Assembly: GCA_045603085.1 (NCBI GenBank)
Contig: JAZULL010000141.1
Coordinates: 1-21,072 of the forward strand
Length of the DNA: 21,072 nucleotides
Direction of reading: 5' to 3'
Source: SVQP01 sp045603085
Lineage (GTDB): Bacteria; Bacillota; Clostridia; Oscillospirales; CAG-272
Shown in pieces: positions 5,962 through 13,834 of this stretch. Below the pieces are notes generated by a model, which was not told the DNA's origin, ran no database searches, and saw nothing but the letters and a program-made list of their open reading frames with translations. The position numbers and the translations under genes were made by a program. Numbering within the stretch: position 1 is the stretch's first letter; every line of letters begins with the position of its first letter.

Positions 5962-8553
5962 ATGCTTCAGCTTCACAATTTGAGAATAGATTACAATCCG
6001 GCTCCCAATCTGGCCAAGACCCATGGTCTTCGCTTTTCCTGGAAGTTGGAATCCGATGCTACGGACGTCGTGCAGAAGACCTATCGCGTTACTGTCTGCA
6101 AGGATAACGAGATCGTGTTTGATTCCGAGGTCGTAGAATCCGATCAGTCCTGTGACGTCATTTTCCCGGAGATGTTTTTGCTTCCCGCAACAGAGTACGT
6201 ATGGAATCTCTGCGTCAAGGATAACTATGATCAGACGGCTGTCTCTTCGCTCAGTTTTGCAACCGAGCTGTATGCCGACATGTGGCAGGCGCAGTGGATC
6301 ACGCCATCTAACTACATTGTCAGTTGGGCTCCCTATATGAGAAAGAAGTTTGAAGCCGAAAAGCCTGTCAGACGTGCCGTGCTGTACGCATGCGGTCTCG
6401 GCTGTGCGGAATACTATATCAACGGTCAGAAGATTGCGGACGATTATATCGACCCTCCGTTTACCAACTATGAAAAAGAGGTGCTGTACCGCGCCTATGA
6501 CGTTACCGATAAGATCGCCCCTAAGAACGCTTTGACGGCATGGCTTGGTGAGGGCTTTTACGATCAGAGCCAGGTATGGACGTATAACGGCTTTACCTAC
6601 GGCAAGGTATGTCTGATTGCAAGACTTGAGATCGAATATGAGGACGGGACCCGCGATGCCATCGTCACCGATACGACGTGGAAATGTAAAAACAGCCCGA
6701 TCACACACAATAATCTGTATAATGGCGAAACCTACGACGCAAGACTTGAAACCCCCGATTTCGCAGATGCCGACGGCAGCGATGCGGGCTGGTGCGACTG
6801 TATTGTTGACAAGGTGCCTAAGGGAGAGCTCAAGCCCTGCAATATACCTCCGATCAAGATCATCAAGCGCATTCCCGCCAAGAGCGTCACACCTGCTTGC
6901 GGCCAAAATGACAGCGCATGGGTCATTGATTTGGGCGAGAACTTCGCAGGCGTGGTGGAATATCATTTGCCCAGATGCTCAAGGGGCAAGCTGATCGTAT
7001 GCAGATATGCCGAAACCGTCAGCGCAACAGGCCAGCTTGACTACCGCTCCACGGGTGGCTTTGCAACCCAGTGTGTGCAGCAGGATATCTATATTGCAAG
7101 AGGCGACGAGCTGGGTGAGATCTGGCGTCCCAGATTCACCTATCACGGCTTCCGCTACGTTGAGATCAGCGGCATCGATTTCTGTCACGAATACGGCAAG
7201 ATCCCGAGCGCGGATATCGCCATCGGTTGTGCTTTGTCTACCGATCTTGAGCAGGACGGCACGTTTGAATCGTCCCACAAGGATCTGAATTTGCTCCATG
7301 AGATCATTTGCTGCACCTTCCGCTCCAATTATCACGGTTTCCCCGAGGACTGTCCTGCGCGCGAAAAATGCGGCTGGCTGGGTGATGCACAGATCGTTTG
7401 TAATACGGGCATCATGAATTACAACATGGCTGCTTCTTATGAGAAATACTTGAACGACATCCGCACACAAAAGGAGGTTTACGGCACGTGGTGTATGATC
7501 TCTCCCGGCAAACGCGGCTGCGGTGAGGCTTCGCCGCTTTGGGGCTGTGCGCAGATCATCATTCCGTATTGGCTGTTCCATTACTGCAACGATACGGCGG
7601 CTGTCACCGCCAATTGGGATCTTATGCAGGCATGGGTGGAGCATGAGCTTGCAAGATCCGAGGATTACATTATCTCCGAGGGACTTGGTGACTGGTGTCC
7701 TCCTTGCGGTGAGAAGAGCGAGCGTCGCATTCCCGTGCCGCACTCCTCGACGCTGATGTTCTATGAGATCTGCATCAAAATGGCTGAGTTGAGCAATCAT
7801 TTCGGCTATGGCAACGCCAAGTATTATACAGACCTTGCAGACAAGATCGCAGAATCGTTTATCCGTCATTTCTATGATGAAGAGAATCACACCTACGGCA
7901 CGTGGGGCTCTGATGCGGTTGCGCTGACGCTGGGCGTTTATCCCGAATACGACAGAGATGCGCTGCTGAGTTCGCTGCGCGAGAGCATTATCCGCGACGA
8001 TTATGCCATGAGCACGGGCATCTACGGTAACAAGTATCTCATTCCGCTGCTGTTTGAAGAGGGCATGGGCGACATGGCCATGGAGATTCTGTTCAATCGC
8101 AGACATGTCAGCTTCGGCACAATGATGGATGACAACGGTACGTCGCTCTGGGAGGTGCTGGAGATGCACCACGTTGAAACAGACAAGAACCGCACGGTAT
8201 CGTCCTATAACCATCCCATGCACAGCGGATTTGCCTATATCTACTATGCATATCTTGGCGGCCTGCGTCCCGCAGAGCCCGGATTCAAGACCTTTGTGGT
8301 CAAGCCGTATCACGTAAAGGGGCTTGACGACGTTGCCATTACTTACGAATCTCCCTACGGAAAGATCGCGGTATCCGCTCACAAGACCGAGTCGGGATAT
8401 GAATACGCCGTCAAGGTTCCCGCAAACACCCATGCCATCCTCTCGTTCCCGGAGAGCGTTGAGATCACTGCGCAAAACGGCACCAAGACACTGTGTCCTT
8501 GCGACGAAACCGCCTGTGTCGGATCGGGCACATACAAAATCGTAACGGTTTAA
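5962..8553 (+). CDS. Second alpha-L-rhamnosidase, glycoside hydrolase family 78
   Basis: An 863-residue GH78 enzyme of a different subgroup from the one at 1933-4458. It opens with a fibronectin-like domain (about 1-105: 'NLRIDYNPAPNLAKTHGLRFSWKL'), then the rhamnosidase N domain ('QWITPS... FEAEKPVRRAVLYACGLGCAEYYINGQKI', about 112-150), further beta domains, the catalytic barrel (about 430-770) and a C-terminal beta domain. 'DCPAREKCGWLGD' (463-475) has the same spacing as the Bacillus RhaB active site, giving E468 as general acid. 'GTSLWE' gives E731 as general base. No signal peptide is visible and the protein is unusually rich in Cys, both consistent with a cytoplasmic, anaerobic setting. 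The start has a GGAGG site 5 bases upstream. The next gene follows after 31 bp without a terminator, so they are likely co-transcribed. Confidence 0.94.
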   Translation: MLQLHNLRIDYNPAPNLAKTHGLRFSWKLESDATDVVQKTYRVTVCKDNEIVFDSEVVESDQSCDVIFPEMFLLPATEYVWNLCVKDNYDQTAVSSLSFATELYADMWQAQWITPSNYIVSWAPYMRKKFEAEKPVRRAVLYACGLGCAEYYINGQKIADDYIDPPFTNYEKEVLYRAYDVTDKIAPKNALTAWLGEGFYDQSQVWTYNGFTYGKVCLIARLEIEYEDGTRDAIVTDTTWKCKNSPITHNNLYNGETYDARLETPDFADADGSDAGWCDCIVDKVPKGELKPCNIPPIKIIKRIPAKSVTPACGQNDSAWVIDLGENFAGVVEYHLPRCSRGKLIVCRYAETVSATGQLDYRSTGGFATQCVQQDIYIARGDELGEIWRPRFTYHGFRYVEISGIDFCHEYGKIPSADIAIGCALSTDLEQDGTFESSHKDLNLLHEIICCTFRSNYHGFPEDCPAREKCGWLGDAQIVCNTGIMNYNMAASYEKYLNDIRTQKEVYGTWCMISPGKRGCGEASPLWGCAQIIIPYWLFHYCNDTAAVTANWDLMQAWVEHELARSEDYIISEGLGDWCPPCGEKSERRIPVPHSSTLMFYEICIKMAELSNHFGYGNAKYYTDLADKIAESFIRHFYDEENHTYGTWGSDAVALTLGVYPEYDRDALLSSLRESIIRDDYAMSTGIYGNKYLIPLLFEEGMGDMAMEILFNRRHVSFGTMMDDNGTSLWEVLEMHHVETDKNRTVSSYNHPMHSGFAYIYYAYLGGLRPAEPGFKTFVVKPYHVKGLDDVAITYESPYGKIAVSAHKTESGYEYAVKVPANTHAILSFPESVEITAQNGTKTLCPCDETACVGSGTYKIVTV

Positions 8554-8584
8554 TCTTTCCCGGAGATCGAAAAAGGAGACGCTT

Positions 8585-9691
8585 ATGGCAAATATCATCG
8601 ATTATCTGAAATGGCGTGGTGATATCACGTTTGATCAGGTCAAGCTCAACGAGGTGGACAATCTGATCCTTTCTCAGCTTGCCTTTGTGGATTTTTCGGG
8701 AATTGTTCCCGCAGATCCGACAGCAGCACCTGTCACCGTCAAGCAGGCGGCCATGCAGTTTTTCTTTGAAAACGACGTCAAAAAGACCACGCGCCCCGGT
8801 CTGATCATCTCGCCTCAAACCTATACAATGTTCCGCATGATGGCTGAGTCCAAGCGATTTGGCAATCTTGAGCTGACAGCCTTTGTTAACGAGATCGATC
8901 TCGCACAGGAAAAGCAGTTTTGCGCGATCACCGTCCGTCTTAAGGAAAAGATGTCGTATATCAGCATCCGCGGCACGGATGATACCATCGTAGGCTGGAA
9001 GGAGGATTTCAATCTCTCTTTCTTAGATGAAATTCCGTCGCACAAGCGTGTGGTGGAATACGTCAATGCGGTCATTTCGGCACAGCCCGGTAATTTCTAT
9101 ATCGGCGGACATTCCAAGGGCGGCCATCTTGCACTTTATGCCACCGTCAAATGCGCGCCCGAGCATAAAAATCGCATTGTGGCCTCGTTCAGCAACGACG
9201 GCCCGGGGCTCTCCAAGACCATTTGCGAGCTGCCCGAGTACAAGGCGGCCGAACCGAAGTTCCACATCTATATGCCGCAGAATTCGGTCGTTGGCATGTT
9301 CTTTGAAAACAGGGGAAAGCGCCGTATTGTCAAGAGCAAGCAGGTAGGTGTGTTCCAGCACGACGGCATGTCGTGGGAGGTCATGGGCGGCACGTTTGTC
9401 AGAGTTAAAAAGATCGGCAACGATGCGGTCAATACCATTCTGCTCAACGAGAGAATTCATGCAATGCCCATAGAGGCCAGAAAACACTTTGTGGACGTGC
9501 TGTTCGGTATGCTGGAATCCACGGGTGTCCAAACCTTGTCCGAGCTTAATGCCAAGAGCCTGAAGAGTATGATCGCCATGATCAAGACTTTTGCTGACCT
9601 TGACAAAAAGGAGCGAGAGCTGATGCTTCTGCTGGTAGCGGAGCTTTTGGATCTTCGTATGACTGACGCCCCCATTGAAATCAAACAATAA
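8585..9691 (+). CDS. DUF2974 (Mbeg1-like) alpha/beta-hydrolase
   Basis: A 368-residue protein of the DUF2974 family, members of which have a lipase/esterase-like alpha/beta-hydrolase fold. The nucleophile elbow 'IGGHSKGGHLA' places the probable catalytic Ser at S177. Upstream, 'SYISIRGTDDTIVGWKEDF' resembles the oxyanion and early core strands seen in lipase_3 relatives. Downstream, 'FSNDGPGL' and the region around 'FQHDGMSWEV' could carry the acid and the His. No signal peptide is present. The start has AAAGGAG 6-7 bases upstream. It lies 31 bp after the rhamnosidase gene and ends before a strong terminator, so it is probably the second gene of that operon. The physiological substrate is unknown. 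Deacetylation or deacylation of a rhamnoside is a guess only. Confidence 0.85.
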   Translation: MANIIDYLKWRGDITFDQVKLNEVDNLILSQLAFVDFSGIVPADPTAAPVTVKQAAMQFFFENDVKKTTRPGLIISPQTYTMFRMMAESKRFGNLELTAFVNEIDLAQEKQFCAITVRLKEKMSYISIRGTDDTIVGWKEDFNLSFLDEIPSHKRVVEYVNAVISAQPGNFYIGGHSKGGHLALYATVKCAPEHKNRIVASFSNDGPGLSKTICELPEYKAAEPKFHIYMPQNSVVGMFFENRGKRRIVKSKQVGVFQHDGMSWEVMGGTFVRVKKIGNDAVNTILLNERIHAMPIEARKHFVDVLFGMLESTGVQTLSELNAKSLKSMIAMIKTFADLDKKERELMLLLVAELLDLRMTDAPIEIKQ

Positions 9692-9696
9692 AATAT

Positions 9697-9729
9697 GACC
9701 CGTGCGGCTTTGCCCCGCACGGGTCTTTT
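9697..9729 (+). terminator. Intrinsic terminator after the DUF2974 gene
   Basis: A perfect 11-bp GC-rich stem (9697-9707 with 9715-9725), loop CTTTGCC, followed by TTTT. It sits between convergent genes and could also slow transcription coming from the - strand. Confidence 0.93.
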
Positions 9730-9742
9730 GATATTAGGGGAA

Positions 9743-10312
9743 TTACTGTAATAGCACGATCCGATCGGCAAAGCGTTCTGCCTCGGAGCGATCATGTGTA
9801 ACGAGAATCACGGTCTTGCCGCTCACAAGCTGCTTGACCTTTGCGATCACCTCGTCCTTGGTCGTGGCGTCGAGTGCAGAGAACGGCTCGTCCAGAAGCA
9901 AAATATCGGCATCATAGGCAATTGCGCGTGCAAGACTGACACGCTTGGCCATACCGCCCGAAAGCTCGTCCGGATATTTGTCAGCCGCATCTGCTACGCC
10001 GAAATCACGGAGCAGCTGTATGGCGCGCGTTTGCTTGTCCTTCTTTGACTTGATGACCAGCATGACGTTTTGCACGACGGTCAGCTGTCCGAACAGCCGC
10101 GGCTCCTGAAACATAATGCCAACCGTGCGCTCACCGATCTCAATGCTGCCGCTGCTTGGCGTAAGCAGACCCGCAATCAGGCGAAGCAGGGTAGACTTGC
10201 CTTTGCCCGAGGGCGCCATGACGGCCGTAATTTCGCCGTCAGCGAGGTCAAGGTCAAGGCCGTCAAATACGACCGTGTCCGCAAAGGAAAAGTGAAGATC
10301 ACGAATTTCCAT
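9743..10312 (-). CDS. ABC importer ATPase, NitT/TauT (SsuB/TauB) type
   Basis: A 189-residue ATPase with all the expected motifs: Walker A 'APSGKGKST' (33-41), Q-loop 'FQEPRL' (68-73), signature 'LSGGM' (117-121), Walker B 'ILLLDEP' (137-143), D-loop 'SALD' and switch 'THD' (172-174). It would power the permease encoded just upstream. It is short for the family (typically about 240-260 residues), ending soon after the switch region and so lacking the usual C-terminal extension. The first Gly of Walker A is Ala. It starts 14 bp inside the permease gene with an AAGGAGG site, so translation is probably coupled. The substrate cannot be told from an ATPase; nitrate, sulfonate, thiamine precursor and similar importers share this type. 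Confidence 0.92.
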   Translation of the reverse strand: MEIRDLHFSFADTVVFDGLDLDLADGEITAVMAPSGKGKSTLLRLIAGLLTPSSGSIEIGERTVGIMFQEPRLFGQLTVVQNVMLVIKSKKDKQTRAIQLLRDFGVADAADKYPDELSGGMAKRVSLARAIAYDADILLLDEPFSALDATTKDEVIAKVKQLVSGKTVILVTHDRSEAERFADRIVLLQ

Positions 10313-11066
10313 CGCCCACAGCCTCCTTTCGCGTCGTTTTTTTGACGTATCCGAGAATCTGCTTGAATATCAGATCCACGATAAAGCTGAAGATGACAAT
10401 GGCAACCGTCCATGCAAACAGCTCCACGTATTCCATGTTCTGCTTGGAAAGATACATATACTTACCAACCGAGACCTCGGGGCAGATCAGTACCTCTGCG
10501 GCAATACCGGCCTTGATGGCAAGACCCGCACATGCGCCTGCGGCAGAGACCAAAAACGGACGCAGCGTGGGAATCCAGATGCAACGGATACGCTCGAAAA
10601 AGCTCAGCTTATATGCGCGGGCGGTTTCCAGCATTGCGGAGCCGGGGGAGGCAAGTCCCTCCAGCGTATTGGAAAATACCACGGGGAGCACCATGAGTGC
10701 TGCAATGGCACCGGGGATCAGATCGCGATTGAAAAAGACCAGCGCGATCAGGATGAACGAGGATACGGGAGTGGTTTTGATCACCGAGATGAGCGGGAGC
10801 ATCAGATCATGCACAAGCTTGACGCGATGGCAGAGTATCGCCAGCAAAAAGCCGCCAAGATACGACAGTGCAATGCCGACTGTAACGCGAATGGCACTGG
10901 TGACCATGACGCGCCAGAAGGTGGCGGTGGTGGCCATGGTGCCAAGCTTGATCAGTACGTCAAGCGGCGAAGGGAGGATGAGCGGCATGCCGACCAAGGC
11001 CGAGCACAGCCACCACACTCCAAGCCAGAATAATACGATAAGGGTGTACTTAACCGTTTTTTTCAT
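10299..11066 (-). CDS. ABC importer permease, NitT/TauT (SsuC/TauC) type
   Basis: A 255-residue inner-membrane permease with about six hydrophobic segments, the first at about 5-27 after 'MKKTVKY'. The BPD_transp_1 domain carries the ATPase-contact loop near 'ARAYKLSFFERIRCIWIPTLRPFL' (in two parts, about residues 150-175 of this start). I chose the ATG at 11066 because it gives a normal N-terminus and sits 7 bp after the lipoprotein gene's stop. A start at 11111 would add an unlikely hydrophilic extension inside the preceding gene. No strong ribosome site precedes 11066, which suggests translational coupling. Order lipoprotein-permease-ATPase is typical for these importers. Confidence 0.9.
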   Translation of the reverse strand: MKKTVKYTLIVLFWLGVWWLCSALVGMPLILPSPLDVLIKLGTMATTATFWRVMVTSAIRVTVGIALSYLGGFLLAILCHRVKLVHDLMLPLISVIKTTPVSSFILIALVFFNRDLIPGAIAALMVLPVVFSNTLEGLASPGSAMLETARAYKLSFFERIRCIWIPTLRPFLVSAAGACAGLAIKAGIAAEVLICPEVSVGKYMYLSKQNMEYVELFAWTVAIVIFSFIVDLIFKQILGYVKKTTRKEAVGDGNS

Positions 11067-11073
11067 AAGGGGA

Positions 11074-12063
11074 TCAGGGGATGTAGTAAAGATCCTCTGC
11101 GGGCAGAGCATTACCGATCGAAGCGGGTGCTACTTGGAACAAAATCTCGTAGAACTTCTCAAGACCTGCTTTCATTTCAGCACCGTCAATATAGCAGATG
11201 TTGGAGTTGGGAATGGCCTTGGTGGCAACGGGAGCCTGAGCAAAAATACCGGCAGCGGCAATCATTTCACCGGCTTCCGCAGGGTTCTGATTAACGTATT
11301 CGATAGAAGCCTTGTATTCCTCAAGGAATGCCTTGACGGCTGCCTCGTGGCTTTCGAGGAACTCGGTGCGAACAACCACACAGCCCTGCATCAGGGAGTC
11401 GGCAGGATAATGCTTCTCCCATTCCTCGGTCAAATCAAGACAGGCGGTCAGGGAAGCGTTACCGCTCTTTGCAATGGTAACCATGGGTTCGGGGAGTACG
11501 GCGAGATCCACTGCACCCGAAACGAGCGCGGTACGAAGATCAGCGGGCTGTGCATAGGTGTTGTCAATGATGATATCCTGACCCACGACAAGGCCGTTGG
11601 CCTCGCAAACAGCCTTGAACAGGAATGTGGGATTCTGTGCAGGACAGTAAACGGTCTTGCCGCGCAGATCCTCAAAGCTGCTGATGGTTTGGGTCTCGGT
11701 GTTGCTCATGACGTACAGAACGCCCAGCGTGTTCACGGCGATCACCTTGATGCCGCCGTTGGTCTTTTGCGCAAGATTGGCAGCAGCATTGGTGGGCAGC
11801 GCCGCGATATCGCAAGAGCCGCTGATCAGCGCTGCGGTAATATTGGAGGCGTCGGTCTCTACAGTGATGTTGTACGTAAGTGCAGCAGTACCGGCAGTAT
11901 TATCGGAGATCAGCTTGGCCATACCAAAGCCGGTCGTGCCGTTGAGCACCATGACGTTGGGCTGAACGTCGATCTCGGGATCTTGAGAGGGCTGGCAGGC
12001 AACAAGGGCTGTGATGAGAAGCATAGCGGTCAGAATGATGGAAATAAGCTTGGTGGTTTTCAT
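11074..12063 (-). CDS. Substrate-binding lipoprotein of the ABC importer
   Basis: A 329-residue lipoprotein: a basic, hydrophobic signal peptide followed by the lipobox 'LVAC' with C23 as the lipidated residue. The body resembles the NMT1/THI5-like and NitT/TauT binding proteins, with 'GTTGFGMAKLI' near the N-terminus, 'ALISGSCDIAALPTNAAANL' and 'LVSGAVDLAVLPEPMVTIA', where two lobes close on the ligand. It would capture a small solute outside the membrane for the permease and ATPase downstream. AAAGGA stands about 7 bases before the ATG. It follows the regulator gene by 19 bp with no promoter between, so regulator and transporter share a transcript. The ligand is unknown: this superfamily includes binders of sulfonates, nitrate, pyrimidine precursors and cyanate. 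Confidence 0.9.
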   Translation of the reverse strand: MKTTKLISIILTAMLLITALVACQPSQDPEIDVQPNVMVLNGTTGFGMAKLISDNTAGTAALTYNITVETDASNITAALISGSCDIAALPTNAAANLAQKTNGGIKVIAVNTLGVLYVMSNTETQTISSFEDLRGKTVYCPAQNPTFLFKAVCEANGLVVGQDIIIDNTYAQPADLRTALVSGAVDLAVLPEPMVTIAKSGNASLTACLDLTEEWEKHYPADSLMQGCVVVRTEFLESHEAAVKAFLEEYKASIEYVNQNPAEAGEMIAAAGIFAQAPVATKAIPNSNICYIDGAEMKAGLEKFYEILFQVAPASIGNALPAEDLYYIP

Positions 12064-12082
12064 TTTTTGGTCCTTTCTTTAT

Positions 12083-12745
12083 TCAGTGATAAAATGATAA
12101 CATATCGTCGCGGTCAAATAAGTGTACGGCTTTTCCGTCACGCTTGATAAAGCCGTCGTGTTCCAGTTGGTCAAATGCACGATAAAGGGATGCGCGTCCC
12201 ATGTCCAGCATGGTACAAAGTGCACTCATGGGGATCTCAAGCGTCACCGTGTCGCCGGAAGCCTGTGCATCCAGCCAAAAGGCCAGTCGCTTTTCGGCCG
12301 AGCCTGCGGTCAGACATGCGATTTTGTGATTGAGATAAAGCGTTTTGGTCGCCAAGAATGCGATGTACTGATATCTGACATTTGCATCGTTATCGATCAG
12401 ATAGGATAAAAATGCGCGATCCAGAATTAATACCGTGCAGGGCGTGCGCGCCTGCACTTTGGTGGCAAAGGGAAGATCGGTAAAGAGATTGGAAATGCCG
12501 AATATTTCATAGGGCTTAAAGGTTCTGAGCATGACCGTGTGGGAGTCATCCGCGCTGTAAGCCGAGGCTTGTCCGTTGCACAGCACGTAAAGCGCGCTTG
12601 TTGGCTGACCGGGGGACAAAATGATCTCGCCCTTGGCATAGTCACAGAATTGCGGCTCGGATATCGCATACGCGCGGCTGATGCAATCACGGTTTGCACA
12701 GCTCGTGATCGGGAGTTTATCCAGTATGTCAAACAGGTTTTTCAT
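12083..12745 (-). CDS. Crp/Fnr-family transcription regulator
   Basis: A 220-residue regulator with an N-terminal cyclic-nucleotide-type beta-barrel (about 20-125, 'LSPGQPTSALYVLCNGQASAY'), a dimer helix and a C-terminal winged helix (about 165-215, 'MSALCTMLDMGRASLYRAFDQLEHDGF'). Cysteines C16, C21 and C34 lie near the N-terminus, where Fnr-type proteins hold an iron-sulfur cluster, but the spacing is not that of E. coli Fnr, so redox sensing is only a possibility. A GGAGG site stands 4-5 bases before the ATG. It is the first gene of the importer operon, and a 22-bp palindrome lies between its promoter and its start, pointing to autoregulation and control of the importer. The effector is unknown. 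Confidence 0.9.
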   Translation of the reverse strand: MKNLFDILDKLPITSCANRDCISRAYAISEPQFCDYAKGEIILSPGQPTSALYVLCNGQASAYSADDSHTVMLRTFKPYEIFGISNLFTDLPFATKVQARTPCTVLILDRAFLSYLIDNDANVRYQYIAFLATKTLYLNHKIACLTAGSAEKRLAFWLDAQASGDTVTLEIPMSALCTMLDMGRASLYRAFDQLEHDGFIKRDGKAVHLFDRDDMLSFYH

Positions 12746-12754
12746 AGCACCTCC

Positions 12755-12776
12755 AAGTGTATCAAATGAGACACTT
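12755..12776 (-). promoter_or_regulatory. Probable operator of the Crp/Fnr-type regulator
   Basis: A 22-bp near-perfect palindrome: half-sites AAGTGTxTCA and TGAxACACTT are centred on two bases, with 9 of 11 positions symmetrical. It resembles the dyad layout of Crp/Fnr sites (TGTGA- or TTGAT-type half-sites) though the sequence is its own. It starts 3 bases after the -10 box, over the likely transcription start, so binding would repress the operon. Confidence 0.65.
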
Positions 12777-12778
12777 AT

Positions 12779-12807
12779 ATTATACTCCAGCGGTATGTGA
12801 ATGTCAA
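12779..12807 (-). promoter_or_regulatory. Sigma-A promoter of the regulator/importer operon
   Basis: On the - strand, TTGACA (12802-12807) and TATAAT (12779-12784), both consensus, are 17 bases apart. This is a very strong core promoter, in keeping with control by a repressor at the adjacent palindrome. Confidence 0.92.
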
Positions 12808-12850
12808 TAGCTTCTTTGATGAATTCCTTGTAAAATACTGTTTATATCCC

Positions 12851-12879
12851 TTGCAATTTTCACAAGAATGTAGTATAAT
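12851..12879 (+). promoter_or_regulatory. Sigma-A promoter of the nahK-galE-galM operon
   Basis: TTGCAA (12851-12856) and TATAAT (12874-12879) are 17 bases apart, 42 bases upstream of the first ATG. It faces away from the importer promoter, about 44 bases from it. Confidence 0.87.
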
Positions 12880-12920
12880 ATTATAAATTGCACGATACAA
12901 TTCAACATAAGGAGAAAGAT

Positions 12921-13817
12921 ATGATTCTTGCAATTCTTGCCGCAGGCATGGGCTCGCGCTACGGCGGCCTTAAGCAAATTGACCCAATGACTCCGAGTGG
13001 TGAGTTTATTATTGATTTTTCTATTTACGATGCAATCAAGGCAGGCTTTGATAAGGTCGTGTTTATCATCAAAAAAGAGAATTACGAGGCGTTTTCCGAA
13101 ACTGTCGGCAAGCGCGTCGCACCCTATATCAAGACCTATTATGCATTTCAGGATCTGCACGATCTGCCCGCAGGCTATACGGTACCCGAGGGACGAGTCA
13201 AGCCCTGGGGCACGGGACACGCGGTGTATGCCGCAAGGGAATATCTGACCGAGAATTTCTGCGTGATCAATTCGGACGATTTCTACGGCAGAGATGCGTT
13301 CTTTAAGGCCGCAGAGCATCTGCGCGCGCAAAAAGACGGTAATCATTATTGCATGGTGGGATACCGACTTGGCAATACTTTGACTGACAGCGGCACGGTC
13401 TCGCGCGGTGAGTGCTGTGTGGACGAGAGTGGCATGCTGCAAAGCGTCACCGAGCGCACCGATATCCGCAAGCAGGAGCATGATGCCGCATACAAGGGAG
13501 ATGACGGTGAGTGGGTCAACCTTTCCAACAATACCATTGTCTCCATGAATTTCTGGGGCATGACACCCGGCGCACTTGATCTGCTGAGCACAGGCTTTGA
13601 GAAATTCTTAGCCGCACGCGGAGGCGAGCTCAAGAGCGAATATTACATTCCCGGTGCAGTAGACGATTTTATGAAGGCAGGCAAGTGCGACGTGCGCGTA
13701 TACGATACCGATGCGCGCTGGTACGGCGTGACCTATGCAGAGGATAAGCCCTTTGTCAAAGCCTCTATCAACGATATGATCAAATCCGGTCAGTATCCCG
13801 CATCTCTTTGGAGCTGA
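12921..13817 (+). CDS. Sugar-1-phosphate nucleotidyltransferase (probable UTP-dependent)
   Basis: A 298-residue enzyme of the NTP_transferase family. The nucleotide-binding motif 'LAAGMGSRYGGLKQ' is at 6-19, and 'INSDDFYG' supplies D119/D120 for metal binding. Such enzymes couple NTP and sugar-1-phosphate to NDP-sugar and pyrophosphate. The start at 12921 follows AAGGAG by 6 bases; an in-frame ATG 33 bases earlier lies upstream of that site and was rejected. It is the first gene of the operon and stands 17 bp before nahK, so the kinase product (a hexosamine-1-phosphate or galactose-1-phosphate) is the likely substrate and UTP the likely donor, replacing the GalT-type transferase of the bifidobacterial lnp operon. 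Specificity is inferred from context, not from residues. Confidence 0.88.
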   Translation: MILAILAAGMGSRYGGLKQIDPMTPSGEFIIDFSIYDAIKAGFDKVVFIIKKENYEAFSETVGKRVAPYIKTYYAFQDLHDLPAGYTVPEGRVKPWGTGHAVYAAREYLTENFCVINSDDFYGRDAFFKAAEHLRAQKDGNHYCMVGYRLGNTLTDSGTVSRGECCVDESGMLQSVTERTDIRKQEHDAAYKGDDGEWVNLSNNTIVSMNFWGMTPGALDLLSTGFEKFLAARGGELKSEYYIPGAVDDFMKAGKCDVRVYDTDARWYGVTYAEDKPFVKASINDMIKSGQYPASLWS

Positions 13818-13834
13818 CCGACGAAAGGAAATAT

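Noticed and set aside
6979..8598. 539-codon open frame on the - strand opposite the second rhamnosidase
   Set aside because: Antisense shadow of GH78 catalytic sequence; no motif or promoter.
11064..11111. Permease start at 11111
   Set aside because: It would add 15 hydrophilic residues inside the lipoprotein gene without a ribosome site; the ATG at 11066 gives a normal transporter N-terminus.
10342..12147. 601-codon open frame on the + strand opposite the importer genes
   Set aside because: It crosses two clear - strand genes whose products carry lipobox and permease features; its own translation has no domain.
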